Origin: Photobacterium sp. SKA34
Lineage (GTDB): Bacteria > Pseudomonadota > Gammaproteobacteria > Enterobacterales > Vibrionaceae
Assembly: GCF_000153325.1 (NCBI RefSeq)
Contig: NZ_CH724143.1
Location: forward strand, 526,396 to 590,395
Reading direction: 5' to 3'
DNA: 64,000 nt
The position numbers and the translations under genes were made by a program. Shown in pieces: positions 11,464 to 19,625 of the stretch. Numbering within the stretch: position 1 is the stretch's first letter; the number at the start of each line of letters is the position of its first letter. Under the pieces are notes generated by a model. The model searched no databases and was not told the DNA's origin. It was given only the letters and a program-made list of their open reading frames with translations.

Positions 11464-13620
11464 ATGGATGGTAACAGTAATTTAAATCTTGATGACATTA
11501 ATCTAATGGATTTATTTAAATCGCTGCTTGAGTCTTGGAAGCTGATTTTAAGTATCACGTGTTTCTTTATGATATTAGGTGTGCTCTATGTGAAGTCAAC
11601 ACCTTTAACTTATCAGGCTGAAACAAGACTACAAGTAGAAACACAACATCAGCACTTAGATTTTCACGTGAATGATATTTCAAACTTATTTATTTCACAG
11701 TCTACAGCAAAGACAGAAATAGAAATTATTAAGTCTCGTATGGTGCTGGGGAGAACTGTTGATAATCTAAACCTAACTTTATATTCATCACCAATATTTA
11801 CACCTATCATAGGTAAAAAGATCGCGTATTTCTTAGGTAATGTGCCTGAGATTAAAGTTTCATTATTGATAACACCTGAAAATGATAATAAATCAAGTGG
11901 CAATAGCGAAGGTAACTATATTGTAAAAATAAGTGATGATAAAAAAGGGTTATACGATTTTTTAAATGAAGACAATAAACTGATTTTCTCTGGTGAAGTT
12001 GGAAAACTAGAAAATAAAAATGGATATGAAATACTTATTTCAAAGCTGGATGGAAAGTCTGGGCAGAAGTTTATCATTAAGAAACTTAATCGTTACAATA
12101 CAATATCATCGCTTAGAAGTCGTTTATCTATAATGGAGCCTGGAAAAGATACAGGTATTTTATATCTCTCATTAAAAGGTAATAATCCTTTACGAATGGA
12201 AGCTATTTTAAATGATATCGTTAATAATGAATTGACACAAAATATCGATCATAATGCACTAGAAGCAGCTAAAAGTTTAGTTTTTATTGAAAATCAGTTA
12301 CCTGAAGTTAAACGGGAGTTGGATATTGCTGAAAATAAACTAAATACATTTAAAGTGTCTAGCGATTCTGTTGATATGGATTATCAAGCTAAGTCGACGC
12401 TTAATATTTTAGCATCGGTTGAAAGTAAATTAATCGATTTAGGTTTCAAAGAGTCTGAACTATCTAAGTTATATACTAAAGAACATCCTGCATATGTTGC
12501 GTTATTACAACAAAAAAGATCACTATTAAAAAGAAAAGTTGAACTAGAAAATGAAGTTAGCACGATGCCTAAAACAAACCAAAGAATAATTACGTTAAAT
12601 CGTGACGTAATGGCAGCTCAACATATATATATGTCGTTAATAAATAAAGTTCAACAATTAAGGATAAGTCAAGCAAGTACTGTAGGTAGCGTAAGATTAA
12701 TTGATTCAGCAGAAGCCTCACCTATTCCGATTAAACCAAAAAAAGCCCTTATCGTTGTTCTCGCTACCTTGTTTGGTGGGATGCTTTCTATTGTAATTGT
12801 TTTATTAAAGAAAAATTTTATAAGTGGTATTGATGATCCTCGTCAAATATCATCATTAGGACTCCCTCTTTATGCAACTGTGCCATATTCCGATAATCAA
12901 AGTAAATTGCTTAAAAAAAATAAAAACAGTAGTGAATTTAATAAAAAGGGTATGTTACTTGCTTGCCTTTACCCAAATGACTTAGCGATAGAGGCGATTA
13001 AATTGTTAAGAACCAGTTTGTATTTTTCAATGTCTACTGCAGGAAATAATATATTAATGATTTCAGGTTCAAGTCCCGAGCTTGGTAAGTCATTTTTATC
13101 TGCAAATTTAGCGATAGTATTTTCTCAAGCTAAAAAGAAAGTATTATTCATTGATACTGATATGCGTAGAGGGAAAAGTGCAAAAATATTTGATTTAAAG
13201 TGTGAAAGTGGACTCTCTGAATATTTAAGTTATCAATTGGATTTAGATGAAACTGTACAAAATTCGAATATTGATAACTTAGATGTTATTTCTTGTGGCA
13301 GTACACCACCTAACCCTTCTGAGTTACTGATGGGCAATAGGTTATCAGACTTAATGCAGTGGGCTAATGAAAATTATGATATTATTATTGTAGATACCCC
13401 ATCATTATTAGCGGTGACTGATGCAGCATTAGTTGGTAAGTATGCGGGGACCAATTTCTTAGTTGGTCGATTTAAAAAGACATCTGTACATGAAATTGAA
13501 GTCGCAAAAGAGCGATTTAATCATGCTGGCGTAGGGATCAACGGCTTTATATTTAACTCGGTAGAGAAAAAAATCAGTAATACCTACGGATATTATAATT
13601 ATAGCTATGCTGATAAATAA
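11464..13620 (+). CDS. wzc: Wzc-type polysaccharide co-polymerase / bacterial tyrosine kinase, copy 1
   Basis: A 718-residue inner-membrane protein. The N-terminal Wzz domain has membrane segments near residues 27-45 and 425-445, and a coiled-coil periplasmic part lies between them. The cytoplasmic BY-kinase domain has Walker A (GSSPELGKS, about residues 535-543), Walker A' (VLFIDTDMRRGK) and Walker B (IIIVDTPS). The C-terminus has the autophosphorylated tyrosine cluster TYGYYNYSY. Wzc controls chain length and works with Wza across the periplasm. No Wzb-type phosphatase gene accompanies it in the window. Confidence 0.92.
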   Translation: MDGNSNLNLDDINLMDLFKSLLESWKLILSITCFFMILGVLYVKSTPLTYQAETRLQVETQHQHLDFHVNDISNLFISQSTAKTEIEIIKSRMVLGRTVDNLNLTLYSSPIFTPIIGKKIAYFLGNVPEIKVSLLITPENDNKSSGNSEGNYIVKISDDKKGLYDFLNEDNKLIFSGEVGKLENKNGYEILISKLDGKSGQKFIIKKLNRYNTISSLRSRLSIMEPGKDTGILYLSLKGNNPLRMEAILNDIVNNELTQNIDHNALEAAKSLVFIENQLPEVKRELDIAENKLNTFKVSSDSVDMDYQAKSTLNILASVESKLIDLGFKESELSKLYTKEHPAYVALLQQKRSLLKRKVELENEVSTMPKTNQRIITLNRDVMAAQHIYMSLINKVQQLRISQASTVGSVRLIDSAEASPIPIKPKKALIVVLATLFGGMLSIVIVLLKKNFISGIDDPRQISSLGLPLYATVPYSDNQSKLLKKNKNSSEFNKKGMLLACLYPNDLAIEAIKLLRTSLYFSMSTAGNNILMISGSSPELGKSFLSANLAIVFSQAKKKVLFIDTDMRRGKSAKIFDLKCESGLSEYLSYQLDLDETVQNSNIDNLDVISCGSTPPNPSELLMGNRLSDLMQWANENYDIIIVDTPSLLAVTDAALVGKYAGTNFLVGRFKKTSVHEIEVAKERFNHAGVGINGFIFNSVEKKISNTYGYYNYSYADK

Positions 13621-13652
13621 ATATTTTTAAATAGTAACGTACTAAATATTCT

Positions 13653-13689
13653 AAAAAAGGATAAGGTAAATTTCTTATCCTTTATTATT
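13653..13689. terminator. Bidirectional terminator between wzc copy 1 and the YjbH-type gene
   Basis: Ten-base arms (AAAGGATAAG and CTTATCCTTT), loop of 8 bases, with an A-run before and a T-rich stretch after, lie between the convergent wzc copy 1 and the minus-strand YjbH-type gene. Confidence 0.8.
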
Positions 13690-15846
13690 TTACTCTACGG
13701 TTACTTTCACATATTTGATGTATGCATTTCTTAAACGTTGAATATTCACTTTAAAGTAAGCAGGAGAAAGTCGGCCACGACTCTCATATTGACGAACAAT
13801 ATTATGTTGAAGATCCGATGAAGCCCCTAAACCAGAGTTTAAGTTATTGTGGCTTTCACCGATGCGTGTTTGCAATGAGTATACAAACTGATCGATACCA
13901 CGAACTTGTATATAGTCAGGCTTCATATCACGCCAAGGTGTTAATGAGATAGCAATACTCACGGCAACAAAGTCTTCATATTCACTGCTACCTTTTGCTT
14001 TGGAGGTCAGGTAGTTAATACTTAATTTAGTATCTCCTAACCAGTGATTAGAAGTTACACGCGCACCAATATCACCTTGGAAATATTCGCCAGCCTGAAG
14101 CCCTAATTGCCAATTATACTTTGGAAGTGAATAGGTATAGTTAGCTAATAGACTTTGTTTATCTGTAATCTTTCTTCCTCGAGTATCATATTTATCTTTA
14201 GATATGAATTTACTCGCTTCAAAACCCAGCATGTGATCGCCTTGTGGTGAGTACCATTGAGTTTCATTTATTCCCCCCCAGTAACCGCCCATCATGTAGC
14301 CACCACTAAATTGAGTAATGATATTTTGTGGTAGTTTAAATGCTTGATGAATAAGTGCGCGATCAAGCTTGTTTTCAAACGCTTGTTGATGCCATAAGCC
14401 ACCTTGGTCAAAATCGTCACTATTATCAATGGGCGCCATATAACGTAGATCAACAGCAGCACCTTGCCATAGTGGTGTATAAAGGTTGGCAGCAAGTGCT
14501 AAAGAATAATCAAAGAAGCCGTATTCTGTTGCAGTTCGGTGATTTAATGCGGGAGATAAGATCACTTGGCTACGACCAAAACCGCTATTCATGGTTTGGT
14601 ATAACCAAGTCGTTTGGTCAAAGTTAGGCTTTGCACTTATGGTGTTAAAGCTAAGTTGCTTACACGGGATATCTGATTGAATGAATTCACGATAACATTG
14701 TGTTTCCGTGTTTACTGCAAACATTGGTAATCCGTTAGTCAGTAAAATTAGCTCAACATTTTGTTCTTGGTTTTGTTGGATGTTAGCTTTGCCATCTGAT
14801 TTTTTGATGAGTTTAGCAAGATCACTAAAGACGCCATCGCCAGCTTTGCTAGCAATAATACCCAGAGCAACACCCACACCATCTATTTGGTTATGGTTAT
14901 AACGGCGATTTTCTAACGCAATAACCATTTTATTATTACGATAGCCGACATTTAAATTAACAAAGCCTTCTTCTTTTAACGCATTGATTAAGTTTGCAAG
15001 GCTTGCAGTACTCGCCTGCGCTAATTGTTGGTTAATCTTTTTGGCTAATTGCTCATTCTTGTTAATGGTAAGATTAAGTGCTGTATTATCGTTATAACCC
15101 ATTAAAGGAACAGAAAAATTAACGCCCCATACATCCTGTTTACTGTGTTCATGCCCTGTATAAACTTGGTAATCAAGGCTTAATTGACTGCCCCAAGGTA
15201 ATAATCCCTGAGGTATAAACAACTTAGCATTGCTATTAAATTCAGCGGCATCGTATTCCGCTGTGAATTGCATAAATGAAAGCGGTTGCCATTCAGCGCC
15301 AGCAAAAGGGCCATTCATAATGCCGTTAGAAAGTACTGAACTGCCGTAACCACCACTCAAGCGCAGCGATAAACTGTCAAAGGTTTTATCGGCCACAATA
15401 TATTTAGTATCAAAGTTATTGGCAGCGCCACCAATATCTTGCGCACCAACAGCGACATTGAAACCTGTAAAGTCATAAACATAAGGTAATTGAAATTTTG
15501 CTGACGCCGATAAATCACGGATCCCACCGTCTTTTTCTGTATATAAATTAGTATCGTAAGTTTTGGTAACAATACGGCCGCCTACTTCTAAATAAGGAAA
15601 TAATCCTGTAGCAACGAACCAGTTATCGAGCTGGCTAATGGACTGACGATAAGGCACACCTTGGTGGAAAGAAAGACTAATGTCGCCTGTTTTAATCACT
15701 TGAGCATTAGGTGTAAACATTAAGCCAGTATAACCTTGGCTTGATGGGAGAGTATCAACAGATGAAGCGTGAACCTTTGGTGAGGCGAATGCTGCCAATA
15801 TGCTTAATGTTAATAATGAATGAGGTAGAAAAGGGAGTGAATTCAT
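13690..15846 (-). CDS. YjbH-type outer-membrane beta-barrel protein
   Basis: The 718-residue product belongs to the YjbH (DUF940) family, predicted outer-membrane proteins linked to exopolysaccharide secretion; vibrio capsule loci carry a homologue. A Sec signal peptide ending in KVHA is visible, and the mature start SSQGYTGLMFTPNA is typical. Alternating aromatic/polar strands at both ends suggest two barrels around a central periplasmic part. The ATG at 15846 is preferred to one 12 codons upstream because GGAAG lies six bases before it. It is the last gene of the minus-strand trio with the OmpA-like and Gly-rich lipoprotein genes. Other YjbEFG partners are absent. Confidence 0.85.
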   Translation of the reverse strand: MNSLPFLPHSLLTLSILAAFASPKVHASSVDTLPSSQGYTGLMFTPNAQVIKTGDISLSFHQGVPYRQSISQLDNWFVATGLFPYLEVGGRIVTKTYDTNLYTEKDGGIRDLSASAKFQLPYVYDFTGFNVAVGAQDIGGAANNFDTKYIVADKTFDSLSLRLSGGYGSSVLSNGIMNGPFAGAEWQPLSFMQFTAEYDAAEFNSNAKLFIPQGLLPWGSQLSLDYQVYTGHEHSKQDVWGVNFSVPLMGYNDNTALNLTINKNEQLAKKINQQLAQASTASLANLINALKEEGFVNLNVGYRNNKMVIALENRRYNHNQIDGVGVALGIIASKAGDGVFSDLAKLIKKSDGKANIQQNQEQNVELILLTNGLPMFAVNTETQCYREFIQSDIPCKQLSFNTISAKPNFDQTTWLYQTMNSGFGRSQVILSPALNHRTATEYGFFDYSLALAANLYTPLWQGAAVDLRYMAPIDNSDDFDQGGLWHQQAFENKLDRALIHQAFKLPQNIITQFSGGYMMGGYWGGINETQWYSPQGDHMLGFEASKFISKDKYDTRGRKITDKQSLLANYTYSLPKYNWQLGLQAGEYFQGDIGARVTSNHWLGDTKLSINYLTSKAKGSSEYEDFVAVSIAISLTPWRDMKPDYIQVRGIDQFVYSLQTRIGESHNNLNSGLGASSDLQHNIVRQYESRGRLSPAYFKVNIQRLRNAYIKYVKVTVE

Positions 15847-15894
15847 GATCGACTTCCGTGTAGCAAGATAAATATATCGCATATAAAAGAAACA

Positions 15895-15918
15895 ACAAAA
15901 GGCACCCGAAGGTGCCTT
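15895..15918 (-). terminator. Hairpin terminator after the Gly-rich lipoprotein gene
   Basis: On the minus strand the stem AAGGCACC/GGTGCCTT encloses a stable TTCG tetraloop and is followed by a T-rich tail. It lies between the lipoprotein gene and the YjbH-type gene, so the latter is expressed by read-through or its own promoter. Confidence 0.75.
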
Positions 15919-15936
15919 ACTTTTTTATAGTAATGA

Positions 15937-16896
15937 TTAGTTACCAGTACCACCGCCTGATGAACCGTCACCACCGCCAGTACCACCGCCAGTACCACCG
16001 CCAGTACCACCGCCAGTACCACCGCCAGTACCACCAGTAACGGGTTCACCTGTTTCTGGATCTCGTTCTTTGCCAGTACTTGGGTTAGTTACTTTATCTT
16101 TTAAAGTATCAGGCAGTTGTTGTTCAGGATCTGCAATTATCTCAAAACTACTTTTCAAGTCTGATACAAAACTATCATTAATTAGCTGTCCATTACTCGA
16201 AGACTTAGGAAAATTTGGATGTGCAGAAATTAATGCTTCCGTGATTTTCTTTGTTGCTATTGCCATATCTTTGATGGTTGATGTTTTACCCTTTTGAGAT
16301 GTTAATACATCAGAAAGAACAAATATTTTAGCTAATAAATCTTTGTGAGCATCAGGAGCAGCGGTCGCTAATTTTTCTAATGCAGCCTTAGGGGATTGCA
16401 AAAATTCAATGATATTTAAATTGTTTGTATCAATCTCTAATAGGCTAAATACTTCAGAAGCTGTTGAGTTATCAAACTCTGCAATTTGATTATCTTTCAT
16501 ATATTTTGCTATTAAAGAAGAAATCGGTGTTGCAGCAGCAGGTTTACCCGCAGCCATTAATCCTTTTGGAATTGAATAGCTAACGTTAGACATATCCTTA
16601 CTGTTAGACATGTCGATAGCTCCCGAGGTCGGGATAAACTCGACAGTACATTTTTCAGGCTCTGTTGATAGTGTGTTATTTGAAACGTCAGAATTACCAT
16701 AACCATTAGTCTTAGCAACTTTTCCAGTTTCACCATTGGCACAACTAAATGTCCCTTCAATACCTTTAACGGCACCATCGAAAGCTTGCAAGGTATATGT
16801 TTTCACTTTAGGCGTTGTAACGCTGTTGTCATTGTCACTACCGCAACCAGCAATAATTAGGCTTGCAATAATTGTCGATAATAATTTGATCTTCAT
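15937..16896 (-). CDS. Lipoprotein with C-terminal GGTGGG-type repeat, unknown function
   Basis: The 319-residue product has the lipobox IIAGC (lipidated Cys18), then an Asp/Asn-rich linker, a globular region of about 240 residues and a C-terminal tail of Gly-Gly-Thr-Gly repeats. Two cysteines in the first third (FSCANGE and EKCTVEF) could form a disulfide. AAGGAAT lies ahead of the ATG. It sits between the OmpA-family and YjbH-type genes on the same strand, so a role in polysaccharide secretion or anchoring at the outer membrane is inferred from position only. I do not recognise the central domain. Confidence 0.7.
   Translation of the reverse strand: MKIKLLSTIIASLIIAGCGSDNDNSVTTPKVKTYTLQAFDGAVKGIEGTFSCANGETGKVAKTNGYGNSDVSNNTLSTEPEKCTVEFIPTSGAIDMSNSKDMSNVSYSIPKGLMAAGKPAAATPISSLIAKYMKDNQIAEFDNSTASEVFSLLEIDTNNLNIIEFLQSPKAALEKLATAAPDAHKDLLAKIFVLSDVLTSQKGKTSTIKDMAIATKKITEALISAHPNFPKSSSNGQLINDSFVSDLKSSFEIIADPEQQLPDTLKDKVTNPSTGKERDPETGEPVTGGTGGGTGGGTGGGTGGGTGGGDGSSGGGTGN
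15968..16037. repeat. 12-bp tandem repeat encoding Gly-Gly-Thr-Gly tail
   Basis: About five to six copies of a 12-base unit (CCGCCAGTACCA on the plus strand) lie near the 3' end of the lipoprotein gene. Because the unit is a multiple of three, copy-number change would alter tail length without a frameshift. Confidence 0.9.
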
Positions 16897-16946
16897 ATCT
16901 ATTCCTTATTTATGAAGTGATACATTTAATTAAATGAGTAATGGGA

Positions 16947-17927
16947 TTATTCCGTAATTACTTGCGTTGAAGTTTCAATATCAAGCGATGGCGAAATAAT
17001 GTCGACACGGCGGTTCTGCGAACGACCATCCTCGGTTTGATTTGATGCAACAGGATCGGATTCACCACGGCCTTGAGCAATAATGCGTGAGCTATCCAGA
17101 TTTAGATGCTGGCGAAGTGTGTCTGCAACAGCTTCTGCACGTTTTTCTGATAAGGTCTGGTTATAAGATTCAGATCCACGACTATCGGTATGACCGACCA
17201 CATAAATTTTTGCCGTATCTTGCTCTTTTAAGCGCTGTTCAAAAGGCGCAAGTTTTGCTGCGTCATCCGTTGTGATGGTGCTGCTATCAAAAGCGAAAGG
17301 TACTGTCAGCCTAAGTTCTTCAAGCGTGACTATAGTGACTTGATTAACATTGATTGTTTCTTTAATTTCAACGGTTGCTGGCGCGCCCCAATGAAAAGCT
17401 AAACCTAAACCTGCAAAGTGAATATCAGGGCCAGCAACATCGTTGTAGTATTGGTACTCTAAACGAGTCGAAAAGCTTTTATTAATAAAATACTCAAGGC
17501 CAGCTCCCGCTGTAGATGACCAACCGTTATCACTTTTGATTACACCAGAACCAATTGCATTCCAGTCGTAATAAAAAGCCCCCGCTTTAGCGAAAATATC
17601 AACGTTATCAGAAATTGCATAAGAGAACTTAGTAACAAGGTCAGCACCTTGCGCTTCATAACTCCCCTGCTTGTTATCTAGTTTGGCATTACCTAAATGG
17701 GTGTAGCCCGTTTCTAAAGCAAACCAGGGTGTGACTTGATAACCCGCAAACACACCACCTGTAAAATTTGTATCTTGAATTTCGGATACAGAGGTCACAG
17801 CGTCATCCATGTTAGTCAGGAAGCTAGCACCAGCGCGAGCACCTATATACCAAGGGTTATCTGTTGATGCGTGTACGGAATTAGATACAGAAAATGCAAG
17901 TGGAATCATCAAGAAGATTTTTTTCAT
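16947..17927 (-). CDS. OmpA-family outer-membrane protein
   Basis: The 326-residue product has a signal peptide (MKKIFLMIPLAFSVSNSVHA) and an eight-stranded OmpA-type barrel to about residue 190. An OmpA C-terminal peptidoglycan-binding domain follows, with motif GHTDSRGS and NRRVDI near the end. The ATG at 17927 is chosen because it gives a proper signal peptide; the open frame extends 24 codons upstream. It is the first gene of the minus-strand trio and is divergent from the second wza, with about 50 bases to the lipoprotein gene. It probably links outer membrane and cell wall near the export machinery; that role is inferred. Confidence 0.88.
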   Translation of the reverse strand: MKKIFLMIPLAFSVSNSVHASTDNPWYIGARAGASFLTNMDDAVTSVSEIQDTNFTGGVFAGYQVTPWFALETGYTHLGNAKLDNKQGSYEAQGADLVTKFSYAISDNVDIFAKAGAFYYDWNAIGSGVIKSDNGWSSTAGAGLEYFINKSFSTRLEYQYYNDVAGPDIHFAGLGLAFHWGAPATVEIKETINVNQVTIVTLEELRLTVPFAFDSSTITTDDAAKLAPFEQRLKEQDTAKIYVVGHTDSRGSESYNQTLSEKRAEAVADTLRQHLNLDSSRIIAQGRGESDPVASNQTEDGRSQNRRVDIISPSLDIETSTQVITE

Positions 17928-18334
17928 TATTGCCACCGTATTTGAAAAACAAATAAATAGAGAGATAGTTATTAATGCGGGAGTATATATTTGTTGCATA
18001 TGGTGGTGTATGTATTTTTTTGCTGTTAATCATTTTTTACTAAAAAGTGATATATGAATCACAGTAGAAAACTGTATGTAACGTAGGTTAATTAAAGTGT
18101 AACAAACTGTAATGTTTTTTATTTTGTTTTCATGTCAATGCTTTAGGTGTGAGTTGATTTATTAAAATATTAAAAGTGTGAAGTGAAACGCGTTTGTTTG
18201 ATTTAATTGATCTTTGTTTTCTCTTGTGTGTGATTATGAATTAATATGCGCCAAAAATTCTATTTTATTGATTAAGTGGGTGTAATAACTTTATTTAATC
18301 ATCATTTATAGCAAATGAGGGGCTGTAACCTTAG

Positions 18335-18347
18335 GGCGGTAGCTTGC
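18335..18347 (+). promoter_or_regulatory. ops/JUMPstart element upstream of second wza
   Basis: GGCGGTAGCTTGC matches the ops core GGCGGTAGCGTGC at 12 of 13 bases. It is preceded by GGGCTGTAACC, resembling the JUMPstart segment. In enterobacteria ops in the nontemplate strand pauses RNA polymerase and recruits RfaH, allowing transcription of long polysaccharide operons. The match is seen; RfaH action here is inferred. Confidence 0.8.
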
Positions 18348-18352
18348 CCTTT

Positions 18353-18384
18353 TGCCTACTTGCCTACTTGCCTACTTGCCTACT
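18353..18384 (+). repeat. Octanucleotide tandem repeat in wza leader
   Basis: Four exact head-to-tail copies of TGCCTACT, followed by a degenerate fifth (TGTCTAGG), begin six bases after the ops element and end 52 bases before the wza start. Confidence 0.95.
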
Positions 18385-18436
18385 TGTCTAGGCCTTTATC
18401 TTTTGCTATTGCCTATAATCTAGCTGTGAGCTAAGC

Positions 18437-19568
18437 ATGACTTTATCAATAAAAATAATATCGACAGTATCCATTTCACTACTTCTTTCTGGTTGTAGTG
18501 TTCCAGGTTCTAATATCAATATAGATAATAAACAAGTAATAACTGCAGGAACTGAAGATTCTTCGCTAGATAATATTAATGTTTATCCCTTAACGGCTTC
18601 GACTGTTTCCCAATATAAGAAAGCGCCGATTTCTGCTCAGGTTAACAGTAATCATTGATAATGAGCTGAAAGATTATGAATACCATATTGGTGTTGGTGA
18701 TATTTTAAATATTACTATTTGGGATCACCCTGAACTAACAATACCTGCGGGCTCTTATCGTAGCGCAAGTGAGGCGGGTAACTGGGTACATGCTGATGGC
18801 ACTATTTTCTATCCTTATATTGGTAAAGTGAAAGTTATAGGTAAAACTGTTACCCAAGTACGTAAGGAAATTGCCCGTCGGTTAGCCGCTTACATTGAAG
18901 CACCGCAAGTCGATGTTAACGTAGCCGCTTTTCGTTCCCAGAAAGTATATGTTACAGGTGAAGTTAACAAACCTGGTCCTGAAGCTATAACCAATATTCC
19001 ACTAACATTATTAGACGCTATTAATAGAGCTGGTGGTTTGGCGAAAGATTCTGACTGGCGAAACGTAACTTTAACTCGCAATGGTAAAGATCAGAATATA
19101 TCTCTATATGCGCTAATGCAGCGCGGTGACTTAAAACAAAACCGATTACTAGAAGATGGCGACATTGTTCATGTTCCTCGTAATGATTCACAAAAAGTGT
19201 TTGTGATGGGCGAAGTGAATAAGCCACAACTGCTTAAAATCGATCGTGCAGGTATGAGCTTAACTGAGGCGTTAAGTGATGTGGGCGGTATTAATGAGTT
19301 AGAGGCTGATGCAACAGGCGTATTTGTTATTCGTTCTAAAGATTCTCAAAAAACAAGTGATCCAATTGCTGATATTTACCAATTAAATATCAAAGATGCG
19401 ACAGCGCTGGTGATAGGCACCGAATTTGAATTACAGCCTTATGATGTTGTTTATGTAACCGCAGCACCAATTACACGTTGGAACCGCGTAATCAAACAGT
19501 TATTACCAACTATCACTGGGTTTAATAATTTAACTGAAGGTGTTCAACGTTTTGTCGATTTAAAGTAG
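18437..19568 (+). pseudogene. wza: Second wza gene interrupted by a frameshift
   Basis: The first 73 codons (18437-18658) encode the lipoprotein signal with lipobox LLSGC (Cys20) and then hit a stop. The remaining Wza homology continues in the next frame from about 18655 to 19568: [30 protein letters not shown] and the SLBB segments are all present and close to E. coli Wza. One extra base within CATT at 18652-18655 would explain the shift, since removal of one base joins the two parts into about 376 residues, the normal Wza length. No poly-A slippery heptamer is seen. It could be a true lesion, a reversible variant or a sequencing error. Confidence 0.85.
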
Positions 19569-19625
19569 ACAAGATTTTATCTTAATAATTATTGAATAAA
19601 ATATGACTGAAATGGAATATTATTC

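Larger units (their letters stand above)
17928..18436. promoter_or_regulatory. Divergent leader between ompA-like gene and second wza
   Basis: This gene-free 509 bases is AT-rich and must contain the promoters of the OmpA-type gene (minus) and of the second wza-wzc operon (plus). It carries an ops element at 18335-18347 and an octanucleotide repeat at 18353-18384, described separately. I see no other gene in it. Confidence 0.6.

Noticed and set aside
15843..16049. Small hydrophobic reading frame rich in Val-Leu-Ala repeats
   Set aside because: It is the 12-base repeat of the lipoprotein gene read in another frame of the same strand; no ribosome site or homology.
18640..18665. Programmed ribosomal frameshift in the second wza
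   Set aside because: No slippery heptamer or downstream stem is visible, and Wza is not known to need one; a simple one-base lesion or read error is more likely.
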